From: Kineosporiaceae bacterium
GTDB taxonomy: Bacteria > Actinomycetota > Actinomycetes > Actinomycetales > Kineosporiaceae
Assembly: GCA_016713225.1 (NCBI GenBank)
Contig: JADJPO010000003.1
Coordinates: 186,001-250,000, forward strand
Length of the DNA: 64,000 bases
Direction of reading: 5' to 3'
This document shows positions 17,207 to 29,632 of this stretch, in pieces. Within the stretch, counting starts at the first letter, position 1; the number at the start of each line of letters is the position of its first letter. The notes beneath the pieces were generated by a model that saw only the letters and a list, made by a program, of their open reading frames with translations, had not been told where the DNA came from and did no database searches. The position numbers were made by a program, and so were the translations under genes.

Positions 17207-17551
17207 GTGACCAGTGCTCTACCTGTTGCCCCCGACAGCGTGGTAAAAGTCACGGCGGTCGTTCGAGGGCGTGTCCAGGGGGTGGGGTTTCGCTGGTGGA
17301 CGCGGTGCCGGGCGCTCGAGCTCGGCCTGGTCGGCAGCGCCACGAACTGCGACGACGGATCGGTGCGGGTGATCGCCATCGGTCGGCGCGCCGACTGCGA
17401 GCAGTTGCTCGCGCTGCTCTCGGCGCAGCCGGCCCCTCCGGTGCCGCCGGATGCCCCGCGGTCGTACTACCGCCGTCCGGGTCATGTGCGCACCGTGGGG
17501 GTCAGCTGGGCCTGGCCCGGGGAGTTGCCGACCGGTTTCGTCGAAGGCTGA
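17207..17551 (+). CDS. acyP: Acylphosphatase
   Basis: Acylphosphatase hydrolyses carboxyl-phosphate bonds such as in acetyl- or carbamoyl-phosphate. The 114-residue product has the signature VRGRVQGVGFRWWTRCRALELGLVG with the phosphate-binding arginine, and SATNCDDGSV supplying the catalytic asparagine. The C-terminal part is longer than the roughly 90-residue family norm. It precedes smc by 64 nt, a common actinobacterial order. Confidence 0.92.
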   Translation: MTSALPVAPDSVVKVTAVVRGRVQGVGFRWWTRCRALELGLVGSATNCDDGSVRVIAIGRRADCEQLLALLSAQPAPPVPPDAPRSYYRRPGHVRTVGVSWAWPGELPTGFVEG

Positions 17552-17615
17552 TCCGGCCGGCAGGTACGCTGGCGGGGCCTTCCCCGCGTCAGCCGCACCC
17601 ACTGGGCAGGAGCCT

Positions 17616-20600
17616 GTGCACCTCAAGAGCATGACCCTGCGGGGCTTCAAGTCCTTCGCCTCGGCGACCACGTTGCGCTTCGAGCCGGGGATCACCTGCG
17701 TCGTCGGCCCGAACGGTTCGGGCAAGTCCAACGTCGTCGACGCCCTGGCCTGGGTCATGGGCGAGCAGGGCGCCAAGAGCCTGCGCGGCGGCAAGATGGA
17801 GGACGTCATCTTCGCCGGCACCTCCGGCCGCCCGCCGCTGGGCCGGGCCGAGGTGAGCCTGACCATCGACAACACCGATGGCGCGCTGCCGATCGACTAC
17901 ACCGAGGTCACCATCTCGCGCACCATGTTCCGCTCCGGGGGCAGCGAGTACGCCATCAACGGCAGCACCTGCCGATTGCTCGACGTCCAGGAACTGCTGT
18001 CCGACTCCGGCATCGGCCGCGAGATGCACGTCATCGTCGGGCAGGGTCAGCTCGATGCGGTGCTGCACGCCACCCCCGAAGAGCGGCGCGGCTTCATCGA
18101 GGAGGCCGCCGGCGTCCTGAAGCACCGCAAGCGCAAGGAGAAGGCGCTGCGCAAGCTCGATGCGATGGGTGCCAACCTGACCCGCCTGGGCGACCTCACC
18201 TCCGAGATCCGCCGTCAGCTCAAACCGTTGGGGCGTCAGGCCGAGGTGGCCCGCCGGGCCGCGGTGGTGCAGGCCGACCTGCGCGATGCCCGGGCCCGGT
18301 TGCTGGCCGACGACCTGGTGCAGCTGACCGGTGCTCTCGAGCAAGAGGTGGCCGACGAGAACGCGCTGCGGGTCCGCCGCGAGGAGGTCGAGGTCGAGCT
18401 GGCCGAGGGCCGGCGTCGCGTGGCCGACCTCGAGCAGGACGCCGCCGAGGCCGCCCCGCGGCTGTCGCGCGCTCAAGAGACCTGGTACCGGCTGTCGAGC
18501 CTGCGTGAGCGGGTCCGCGGCACCGCCTCGCTGGCCGCGGACCGGCAACGCCTGCTCGGCGAGGAGGCTCCGGAACGCACCCCCGGTCGCGACCCCGAGG
18601 AACTCGAGGCGCAGGCCCGGGCGATCGGCGAGCAGGAGGCCGCCCTGGCCGTCGAGGTGGACTACGCCCGCGAGCGGCTGGCCGAGACCGTCGAGACCCG
18701 GCACGAGGCCGAACAGGCCGAGAACGAGGAGGAGCGCCGGCTGAACGCGCTGCTCCGCGCGGCCGCCGACCGTCGTGAGGGCCTGGCGCGCCTGGCCGGT
18801 CAGGTCGCCGCTCGACGCAGCCGGCTCGAGGCCGCCCAGGAGCAGGCCGAACGCCTCGGCGACCAGATCCGCGAGGCCGAGGCGCGGGCGGACGCCGCCG
18901 CCGAGGAGTTCTCGGCGGTCGAGACCCAGGTCGCCGGGGCCGAGGCCGGCGAGCACGGTCTGGACGCCGAGCACGAATCCGCCGCGGCCGAGCTGCACCA
19001 GGCTCACGAGGTGCTGGAGGCCGCCAAGCAAGCCGAGCGGGACGCCGAACGGGAGCGCGCCACCTGGTCCGCCCGGCGCGAGGCCCTGGAGCTGGGTCTG
19101 CAGCGCAAGGACGGGTCCGGCACCCTGCTGGCGGCCGGAGACCGGCTCTCGGGCCTGCTCGGCTCGGTCGCCGCGCTGGTGCAGGTGCAGCCCGGCTACG
19201 AGAACGCCGTGGCGGCTGCGCTCGGGGCAGCGGCCGACGCGGTCGTCACCGACTCCCTCGACGGGGCGGTCTCGGCGGTTCGTCTGCTGCAGGCCGAGGA
19301 CGGCGGCCAGGCCGGTGTCCTGGTCGGCCACGCGCCGTCCGGGCCGGTTCGGTACGCCCCGGACCAGCCGCCCCCGGCCGCCGGGTGCCGTTGGGCGCGG
19401 GCCATGGTCTCGGCCCCCGAGCCGCTGGCTGCAGCGCTGGATCGGTTGCTGGACGCCGTGCTGGTCGCTCCGGACCTGGACGTGGCTCGCGAGGTGATCG
19501 CTCGACGTCCGGAGCTGACCGTCGTCACGCTGCACGGCGACCTGGTCTCGGCCGCGTTCGTGCGCGGCGGGTCGCGGGCGGCGGCGTCCTCGTTGCTGGA
19601 GGTTCAGGCCGCGGTCGACGAGGCGGCCGACCGCATCGCCTCGGCGGCGCGGGCGGGGGAGCAGGCGCGGTTCGCGGTGCAGGCCGCCCAGGCCCGCCAT
19701 GCCGCCGCGCAGGAGCAGGTCGAGATCGCGCTCGACGCGCTGCACGACTCAGATGCCCGGCTGGCGGCGGTGGCCGAGCGGTTGGGCCAGCTCGGCTCGA
19801 CCGCCCGGGCCGCGCGTGCCGAGGCCGACCGGCTCCGCGCCGCGTTGGCGGCGGGCCAGGTCACCCTGGGCGCCGACCGGGAAGCCCTGGCCGAACTCGA
19901 CGAGCGGCTGCGGGTGGCCCAGGAACACGCCGAGGGCGATGCCGAGGAGCCCTCGACCGAGCAGCGCGATGCCCTGGCTGCCGCGGCCACTGCCGCCCGG
20001 GCCACCGAGATGGAGGCGCGACTGCAGTTGCGCACCGCCGAGGAACGGGTTCGGGCGCTCGCCGGCCGGGCCGATCAGCTGCTGGCCGCCGCGCGGGCCG
20101 AACGTGAGGCGCGCGCCCGCGCCGTGGCGCGTGAGGAGCGCCGCCGTCGTCAGCTCGCCACGGCCGCCGCCGTGCTCATCAGCGCCGAGTTCACGCTGAG
20201 CGTGCTGGAGTCCTCGGTGCGCCGAGCCGAGCAGGCGCGGGCGGCTGCGGACGCCGAGCGGCAGCGGTTCGATGCCGAACTGGGGGTGGTGCGGGCACAG
20301 GTCGGTGGCCTGGTCGAGGAATTGGCGCGGCTGACCGATGTGGTGCACCGCGACGAGGTGGCCCGCGCCGAGCACCGGATGCGGATCGATGCGCTGCGCG
20401 AACGCTGCGTCGACGAACTCGGGCTGGACCCGGAGATCTTGATCGAGGAGTACGGGCCGCACCTGCCGGTGCCGCCGCCGATGCTGGCCCCCGGCGAGAG
20501 CGAGCCCGAGGAGGGCCGGGAGGCGACGCCGTTCGTGCGGACCGTGCAGGAGAAGCGGCTGCGCGCCGCCGAGCGCGCGTTGTCGCTGCTCGGCACGGTC

Positions 20601-21197
20601 AACCCGTTGGCCTTGGAGGAGTTCGCCGCGCTGGAGGAACGCCACCGGTTCCTCACCACGCAGCTGGAGGACCTGAAGTCCTCGCGCAAGGACCTGCTCG
20701 ACATCGTCAAGGAGGTCGACGAGCGGGTCGAGCAGGTCTTCACCGAGGCCTATCACGACACCGCGCGCGAGTTCGAGGGGGTGTTCTCGCGGCTGTTCCC
20801 CGGGGGTGAGGGTCGCCTGATCCTCACCGATCCCTCCGACATGCTGGCCACCGGCCTGGACGTCGAGGCGCGCCCACCGGGCAAGAAGGTCAAGCGGCTG
20901 TCGTTGCTCTCGGGTGGTGAGCGGTCGCTGACCGCCGTGGCGCTGCTGGTCGCGATCTTCAAGGCCCGTCCGTCGCCGTTCTATGTCATGGACGAGGTCG
21001 AGGCGGCGCTGGACGACACCAACCTGGGCCGGTTGATCACCCTGATGGAAGAGCTGCGCACCGCCAGTCAGCTCATCGTGGTGACCCACCAGAAACGCAC
21101 CATGGAGATCGCCGACGCGCTGTACGGGGTGACCATGCGTGGGGACGGCGTGACCACGGTGGTGAGTCAGCGATTGCGTGAAGATCAACCCGCCTGA
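17616..21197 (+). CDS. smc: Chromosome segregation protein SMC
   Basis: SMC is the ATPase of the condensin-like complex with ScpA and ScpB and organises the chromosome. The 1193-residue product starts (GTG) HLKSMTLRGFKSFA and has Walker A GPNGSGKSN at 31-39. Two long coiled coils rich in Glu, Ala and Arg flank a hinge at about 505-665 (SGLLGSVAALVQVQPGYENAVAAAL). Signature LSGGERSLTAVALL lies near 1098 and Walker B FYVMDEVEAALDD near 1122. The GTG at 17616 is preferred because it puts the conserved LTLRGFKSF block at the N-terminus; GGCAGGA lies just upstream. Confidence 0.97.
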   Translation: MHLKSMTLRGFKSFASATTLRFEPGITCVVGPNGSGKSNVVDALAWVMGEQGAKSLRGGKMEDVIFAGTSGRPPLGRAEVSLTIDNTDGALPIDYTEVTISRTMFRSGGSEYAINGSTCRLLDVQELLSDSGIGREMHVIVGQGQLDAVLHATPEERRGFIEEAAGVLKHRKRKEKALRKLDAMGANLTRLGDLTSEIRRQLKPLGRQAEVARRAAVVQADLRDARARLLADDLVQLTGALEQEVADENALRVRREEVEVELAEGRRRVADLEQDAAEAAPRLSRAQETWYRLSSLRERVRGTASLAADRQRLLGEEAPERTPGRDPEELEAQARAIGEQEAALAVEVDYARERLAETVETRHEAEQAENEEERRLNALLRAAADRREGLARLAGQVAARRSRLEAAQEQAERLGDQIREAEARADAAAEEFSAVETQVAGAEAGEHGLDAEHESAAAELHQAHEVLEAAKQAERDAERERATWSARREALELGLQRKDGSGTLLAAGDRLSGLLGSVAALVQVQPGYENAVAAALGAAADAVVTDSLDGAVSAVRLLQAEDGGQAGVLVGHAPSGPVRYAPDQPPPAAGCRWARAMVSAPEPLAAALDRLLDAVLVAPDLDVAREVIARRPELTVVTLHGDLVSAAFVRGGSRAAASSLLEVQAAVDEAADRIASAARAGEQARFAVQAAQARHAAAQEQVEIALDALHDSDARLAAVAERLGQLGSTARAARAEADRLRAALAAGQVTLGADREALAELDERLRVAQEHAEGDAEEPSTEQRDALAAAATAARATEMEARLQLRTAEERVRALAGRADQLLAAARAEREARARAVAREERRRRQLATAAAVLISAEFTLSVLESSVRRAEQARAAADAERQRFDAELGVVRAQVGGLVEELARLTDVVHRDEVARAEHRMRIDALRERCVDELGLDPEILIEEYGPHLPVPPPMLAPGESEPEEGREATPFVRTVQEKRLRAAERALSLLGTVNPLALEEFAALEERHRFLTTQLEDLKSSRKDLLDIVKEVDERVEQVFTEAYHDTAREFEGVFSRLFPGGEGRLILTDPSDMLATGLDVEARPPGKKVKRLSLLSGGERSLTAVALLVAIFKARPSPFYVMDEVEAALDDTNLGRLITLMEELRTASQLIVVTHQKRTMEIADALYGVTMRGDGVTTVVSQRLREDQPA

Positions 21198-21255
21198 CGC
21201 ACCGTGACGCCGCCTGGGCCGCAGGTGTGGCGAAAGCGGAGATTGCGGCGTCAGG
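21193..21255 (+). terminator. Inverted repeat after smc
   Basis: TGACGCCGC (21205-21213) and GCGGCGTCA (21245-21253) are perfect inverted repeats separated by 31 nt, and CCTGACGC at the smc stop can pair with the same right arm. This could form alternative hairpins that end smc transcription. There is no U-tract. Confidence 0.4.
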
Positions 21256-21314
21256 TCGATAACAATCCGCTGTTTCGGCTGGGGCGGGTGTGACTGATGG
21301 GGGACCCTGGGTAG

Positions 21315-21716
21315 GTGCTCGCGATCGTGATCGGAATGCTGTTCGTCCTGGGGGTGGCGTGCTCGGTGATCTTCACCGTGGCGTGGCCGAACATCAGGGC
21401 CGGTGCGTGGCTGCTCACCCCTGAGGGTGAGCGCCTGACACGTGACGCCCGTCGTCGCGCCCGCAAGGCTGCCAAGAAGGCCCGCTCGGCGGCGTCCTCG
21501 GTGGCCACCTCGGTACGAGATCGGCGTCCGGAGCCCGTACCGGCACCGACGGTCGATCCCGATGTCGACGTCGTCATCGAGTTGCCCGACGCGGATCCGG
21601 TGGCCGGCAAGATCGCCGCGGGCATCGCCGCGCGCAGCCGGACGGTGCCACCGGCCCAGCTCGGCTCGCCCCTGGCGACCCCCGCCACGGGGGTGTCGGA
21701 GACCGCCTCGCGCTGA
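21315..21716 (+). CDS. Small single-pass membrane protein, function unknown
   Basis: The 133-residue product has one N-terminal membrane helix (about 1-22, MLAIVIGMLFVLGVACSVIF) followed by the short block AWPNIRAGAWLLTPEGERLTRDARRRARKAAKK and then a basic, Ala/Pro-rich, probably disordered tail. Similar small proteins are often found between smc and ftsY in actinobacteria. Start GTG at 21315. I cannot assign a function. Confidence 0.7.
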   Translation: MLAIVIGMLFVLGVACSVIFTVAWPNIRAGAWLLTPEGERLTRDARRRARKAAKKARSAASSVATSVRDRRPEPVPAPTVDPDVDVVIELPDADPVAGKIAAGIAARSRTVPPAQLGSPLATPATGVSETASR

Positions 21717-21876
21717 GCCCGCCTTCGTGGTGATCACAGCCCGACCCGATGGCGCCGGGCGAATGGTCTGACAGTGTGCACGGATTACATGATCACCGAG
21801 GTTTGGTGGACGTCACACCGCGTCTCAGGGTGCCCTCGGCTATCCGGCGGAACGCCCCGTCCGGAAGAATCGCCGG

Positions 21877-23082
21877 GTGACCTCCGATCTGCTGCCGTAC
21901 ATCGGCATCGCCGTCCTGCTCCTGCTCGTCGTCGTCGGTTCGATCCTGTTCGTCGGCGCGCGCCGACGCGGCGGGCCGCCGTCCGGGGGTGGTCTTGCCG
22001 GAGGGGGCACGGCCGGTGGGAGCGGTGACGGAGACACCGATGTGCTCGACCGCCCTGCGCCGCCGCGTCAGGGTGCCCCGGTGGACGTCGTCCCCGACGT
22101 CGCCCCACCGTCGACGCTGGTGCCGACGATCGAGCGGCCGGAGTCGGCCCGAGGCCGGATGGTGCGGCTACGGGCGCGCCTGGCTCGCTCCAACAGTGCG
22201 ATCGGCCAGGGCCTGCTCGGGTTGCTCACCCGCGACCGGATCGATGCCGCCACCTGGGAGGAGGTCGAGGACACGCTGCTGCTGGCCGACATCGGCGCCG
22301 GTCCGGCCGGCGAGATCGTCGAGGCGTTGCAGCGTGACGTGGCCGTGCTGGGCACCCGGGACGTCGAGTCGGTGCGGGCCATGCTGCGCGCCGAGCTGCT
22401 CGCGGCCGTCGACCCGGGTATGGACCGCTCGCTGGCGGTCGACCGGCACGTCGATGGCCCGGACGGTGAGGGCCGCCCCGCGGTCGTGCTCGTGGTGGGA
22501 GTGAACGGCACCGGGAAGACCACCACCGTCGGCAAGCTCGCCCGGGTGCTGGTGGCCGATGACAAGGATGTGCTGCTCGGGGCGGCCGACACCTTCCGCG
22601 CCGCCGCCGCCGATCAGCTCACCACGTGGGGTGAGCGGGTCGGCGTCCCGACGATTCGCAGCGATCGTGAAGGGGCCGACCCGGCCGCAGTGGCCTTCGA
22701 CGCGGTCAAGGCGGGGATCGATCTCGAGGCGGACGTGGTGCTCATCGACACCGCCGGTCGGTTGCAGAACAAGGTCGGTCTGATGGACGAGCTCGGCAAG
22801 ATCAAGCGTGTGGTCGAGCGTCACGGCCCGGTCGACGAGGTGTTGCTGGTGCTGGACGCCACCACCGGCCAGAACGGGATGCAGCAGGCCAAGGTGTTCG
22901 CCGAGGTCGTCCAGATCACCGGCATCGTGCTCAGCAAGCTCGACGGCACCGCCAAGGGCGGCATCGTGGTCGCGGTGCAGCGGGCGCTGGGCGTGCCGGT
23001 GAAGCTGGTCGGCCTGGGGGAGGGGCCGGACGACCTGGCCCCCTTCGACCCCGAGGCGTTCGTCGACGCCCTGCTCAGCTGA
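21877..23082 (+). CDS. ftsY: Signal recognition particle receptor FtsY
   Basis: FtsY docks SRP-ribosome complexes at the membrane. The 401-residue product starts with a membrane helix (LLPYIGIAVLLLLVVVGSILFV), common in actinobacterial FtsY, then a Gly/Pro-rich linker, the N domain and the G domain with GVNGTGKTTTVGKLA, DTFRAAAADQL, DTAGRLQNK and SKLDGTAKGG. Start GTG at 21877 with AAGAAT six nt upstream, a weaker version of the leaderless pattern. The partner ffh is at 29.6 kb. Confidence 0.97.
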   Translation: MTSDLLPYIGIAVLLLLVVVGSILFVGARRRGGPPSGGGLAGGGTAGGSGDGDTDVLDRPAPPRQGAPVDVVPDVAPPSTLVPTIERPESARGRMVRLRARLARSNSAIGQGLLGLLTRDRIDAATWEEVEDTLLLADIGAGPAGEIVEALQRDVAVLGTRDVESVRAMLRAELLAAVDPGMDRSLAVDRHVDGPDGEGRPAVVLVVGVNGTGKTTTVGKLARVLVADDKDVLLGAADTFRAAAADQLTTWGERVGVPTIRSDREGADPAAVAFDAVKAGIDLEADVVLIDTAGRLQNKVGLMDELGKIKRVVERHGPVDEVLLVLDATTGQNGMQQAKVFAEVVQITGIVLSKLDGTAKGGIVVAVQRALGVPVKLVGLGEGPDDLAPFDPEAFVDALLS

Positions 23083-23091
23083 GGGGCCGCC

Positions 23092-23442
23092 ATGCGTCGA
23101 CGCGTCCGCACCGTGCGCACCGTGCTCGCGGTCTGGGCCGTCCTCGCCGGGGTGCTGCTCGCCGGGTTGGGCGTGGTGGGGTTCACCACGCCCGTCGTGG
23201 GCAACGTGTGGCTGAGCGCCACGGACAGCGACTACCGGATTCCGCCGCAGTCGAGCGTCTTCACCTTCCGGGCGACCCGGATGAACCCCGGTTCGGGCGG
23301 CTGGTGGCTCTACGGCGAGGACGACGAGCGCTACTACGCCTCGGACGGCGACCCCGGCCGTGTGGTCGCGATCGACAAGGCAGACGCCGCGCGCTGCGTC
23401 GGCTTCGACCCGCTGGACGCATCCGGCTGGTGCGACACGTGA
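23092..23442 (+). CDS. Hypothetical membrane-anchored or secreted protein
   Basis: The 116-residue product has a basic N-terminus (MRRRVRTVRTV) and one hydrophobic helix (about 12-35), then a short extracellular-looking domain rich in Gly, Trp and Tyr (GGWWLYGEDDERYY) with two cysteines near the end. The start lies 9 nt after the ftsY stop, with GAGGGG as ribosome-binding site, so it is probably co-transcribed with ftsY. I do not recognise the family. Confidence 0.6.
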   Translation: MRRRVRTVRTVLAVWAVLAGVLLAGLGVVGFTTPVVGNVWLSATDSDYRIPPQSSVFTFRATRMNPGSGGWWLYGEDDERYYASDGDPGRVVAIDKADAARCVGFDPLDASGWCDT

Positions 23443-23497
23443 GCCACCCGACACCGTTGTCCCGCAGGTCCGGCATGTCGGACATTCGCTCCGGCCG

Positions 23498-23544
23498 GTA
23501 ACGCAGGTTTCACACGGCCCCCGTCTCGGTCACATTCTCGTAAC
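23498..23544 (+). promoter_or_regulatory. GlnR-like boxes upstream of amtB
   Basis: GTCAC-6nt-GTAAC at 23529-23544 closely matches the gTnAC-n6-GnAAC half-site pair of actinobacterial GlnR. A second, poorer pair, GTAAC-6nt-TTCAC (23498-23513), lies 15 nt upstream. The genes downstream (amtB-glnK-glnD) are classic GlnR targets. The location is about 108 nt before the amtB start. Confidence 0.45.
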
Positions 23545-23651
23545 CTGACCCGCTCGCCCGCGAAACACCCACCGGGAACCGTTGTCGCCAGGTCGCCCCG
23601 TCGTTGTGGCGCCGCACTTCTGCCCACATTCCACGACCTCGAGGGGTACGG

Positions 23652-27755
<4,104 letters not shown>

Positions 27756-27780
27756 CCGGGAGTAGCGGCCACCCGTCCGA

Positions 27781-27814
27781 TCACCCTGCTGCTCGAGTCA
27801 CCCTGCTGCTCGAG
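27781..27814. repeat. 17-bp perfect tandem duplication after glnD
   Basis: TCACCCTGCTGCTCGAG occurs twice in direct succession (27781-27797 and 27798-27814), between the glnD stop and its terminator. It looks like a slippage duplication. Confidence 0.85.
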
Positions 27815-27830
27815 GTCACCGTCCGACGGA

Positions 27831-27858
27831 TCGGGGGGCCGGTTGCCCGGCCCCCCGA
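27831..27858. terminator. Strong bidirectional terminator hairpin
   Basis: A perfect 12-bp GC stem (27831-27842 with 27847-27858) closes a TTGC loop between the convergent glnD and lectin-like genes. It lacks a U-tract, as is common in actinobacterial terminators. Confidence 0.8.
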
Positions 27859-27885
27859 CGTCTGCCGTGTCGGCGGATCAGGTCC

Positions 27886-29382
27886 TCAGCGGGTGACCGT
27901 GATGGTGTCCGTCCGGACGATGGTGCCCGTGCCCAACGGCTTGGGCCCCGTCGCGGTGACGGTGACGGTGCCTCGGGCCGAGGACGGGATGGCGATGCTC
28001 ACCGGTCCGATCACGCCGTTGGCGTTGGCCGTGCGCCGGGCGACGACCGCGCCGTTGCGGGTGACCACGACGGTGCCGGCGACCTTGAATCCCGCTGCGC
28101 TGAAGGAGGCCGTGCCGCCGGCGCGGATGCGGCCGGGGTTGAGGGCCACGCCCGGGCGGGGGGTGACGTTCGCCTTGGCCGAGGTGGTGAGGGCGTTGCC
28201 GTTGCCGTCGTAGGCGGTGACCCGGACGGTGTAGACGCGGCCGTTCACCAGGTTCTTGATGACGCAGGTCGTGCCGGTGGTGGTGCACGAGGCGCCACCG
28301 GGCTGGGCCACGGCCGTGTAGCGGGTGACGCTGACACCGATCGGGCGGGCCGCCGTCCAGATGATGCCGGCGCTCTTGTCGCCCGCGATCGCCTGGGTGA
28401 TCTTGGCGGCGGTGCCGCGCTGCCACGAGGAGACCGAGACGGTGCTGGACGCGGAGGCGACACCCGTCATCGGCGTGTTGCCGCCGTACTCGATCACATA
28501 GCCGGCGACCTGTGGGGTGTTGTTGGCCAGGTCGTTCCACCGGCCGACACTGCCGCTCCAGTTGGTGACGGCCTTGCTCTCACCGTTCAGGTAGTTGTTG
28601 GGCTCGCCGGTTGCCCAGGACTGGTACTTGTCGGAGTCGCCGGTGTGGGTGCAGGCGCCGTTGGCGTTGGAGCACTGGGTGAACATCTCGCCGTCCAGCG
28701 GACCACCGGACCAGGTCCAGGTGCGTACGCCGCCCACGTCAGCGGCCTGAGCGCCGATCCAGACGTTGATGGCGTTCTGGATCTTGCTCGAGATGAACTG
28801 GTTGACCGTGGCAGAGGGAATCTGGGCCAGGTAGCCGTTGACCCCGCCGAAGGTCGCGTTCTCGGCATCGGCCTTGGCGTTGGTCCAGGTGATGCCCGAT
28901 CCCGCGACGAACTCGTAGTAGTGCCCGTTGGCCGCCAGGAAGGCCTTGCCCGCGGCGTACGGGGCGGTGGCCAGGGAGATGTGCGCGGTGTCGGTCGAGT
29001 CGTCGGCGGTGAACTGGGCGGTGGCCAGCGCGGTGTTGATGTCGGCCTCTTCCCCGGTGAAGGCGAGCTCCGGACCCTCCCAGGTGTAGCCGTAGGCCAG
29101 GGTCAGGTTGGCGTGGCTGGTCAGGGTCAGGCTTCCCTGATCGGCGGCCAGCGACACCTGCTGGGTTCCGCTGGTGTTGTGGATGCCCAATCCGGCCAGC
29201 GGGGTGGCGGTGCCGGAGGCGGCGCTGTTCGTCGTCGTGGAGGTGACGCTCACACCGACGGCGGCCGCGGGAAGCGCGGTGCCGAGGACCCCGCCGACGG
29301 CGAGGGCGCCGGCCGCCAGAGCTGCCAGTGGTCGCGTTCTCGGGCGGGTTACCCGTCCGATGAAACCGGGCGTGGGCCTCAT
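27886..29382 (-). CDS. Secreted C-type lectin-like protein with fibronectin III domain
   Basis: The 498-residue product has a signal peptide (about 1-41, ending LPAAAVG). A beta-rich region follows (about 42-150), then a C-type lectin domain (about 150-300) starting NGHYYEFVAGSGITWTNAKADAE. The domain contains WATGEPNN and GRWNDLAN, the EPN and WND calcium/sugar motifs of mannose-type C-type lectins, and ends GYVIEYGG. A fibronectin III-like domain (about 310-410) and a C-terminal Ig-like domain complete it. It probably binds glycans at the cell surface. No sortase motif is seen. ATG at 29382 after AAGGGAG. Confidence 0.85.
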   Translation of the reverse strand: MRPTPGFIGRVTRPRTRPLAALAAGALAVGGVLGTALPAAAVGVSVTSTTTNSAASGTATPLAGLGIHNTSGTQQVSLAADQGSLTLTSHANLTLAYGYTWEGPELAFTGEEADINTALATAQFTADDSTDTAHISLATAPYAAGKAFLAANGHYYEFVAGSGITWTNAKADAENATFGGVNGYLAQIPSATVNQFISSKIQNAINVWIGAQAADVGGVRTWTWSGGPLDGEMFTQCSNANGACTHTGDSDKYQSWATGEPNNYLNGESKAVTNWSGSVGRWNDLANNTPQVAGYVIEYGGNTPMTGVASASSTVSVSSWQRGTAAKITQAIAGDKSAGIIWTAARPIGVSVTRYTAVAQPGGASCTTTGTTCVIKNLVNGRVYTVRVTAYDGNGNALTTSAKANVTPRPGVALNPGRIRAGGTASFSAAGFKVAGTVVVTRNGAVVARRTANANGVIGPVSIAIPSSARGTVTVTATGPKPLGTGTIVRTDTITVTR

Positions 29383-29412
29383 GAATTGCTCCCTTGTGTC
29401 GACGTCCGCCTG

Positions 29413-29473
29413 AGGCTCGCGATCGACTTCGAAGAGTAATCGCGCGCCTACTAATTGTGATCATCGCGAGCCT
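29413..29473. promoter_or_regulatory. 11-bp inverted repeat in the lectin upstream region
   Basis: AGGCTCGCGAT (29413-29423) and ATCGCGAGCCT (29463-29473) are perfect inverted repeats separated by 39 nt of AT-richer DNA, 31-91 nt upstream of the lectin start. It could be a pair of operator half-sites or a long hairpin in the 5' leader. The rest of the 250-nt gap to ffh shows no further feature apart from the ffh -10. Confidence 0.5.
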
Positions 29474-29620
29474 AGGGCACCTGCCGCCGGCCCGGTGACG
29501 TGCGGCGGGGCGGTCTGTCCCGGCTCCGATCGCTTGGGCCGAAAAGTCCCCGGCGGCGATGAGGTATTCGGTGGAGCCGGTGACACGGGTGGTCAGCGGC
29601 CCGCCGGATCGTCCGCCGGT

Positions 29621-29626
29621 TAGGCT
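29621..29626 (+). promoter_or_regulatory. Candidate leaderless -10 element of ffh
   Basis: TAGGCT is placed six nt before the GTG start of ffh. Confidence 0.5.
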
Positions 29627-29632
29627 GGAGCC

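Noticed and set aside
17589..19745. Very long minus-strand open frame (over 700 codons) opposite smc
   Set aside because: It lies wholly antisense to the well-supported smc gene, has no recognisable domain, and results from high third-position GC keeping complementary frames open.
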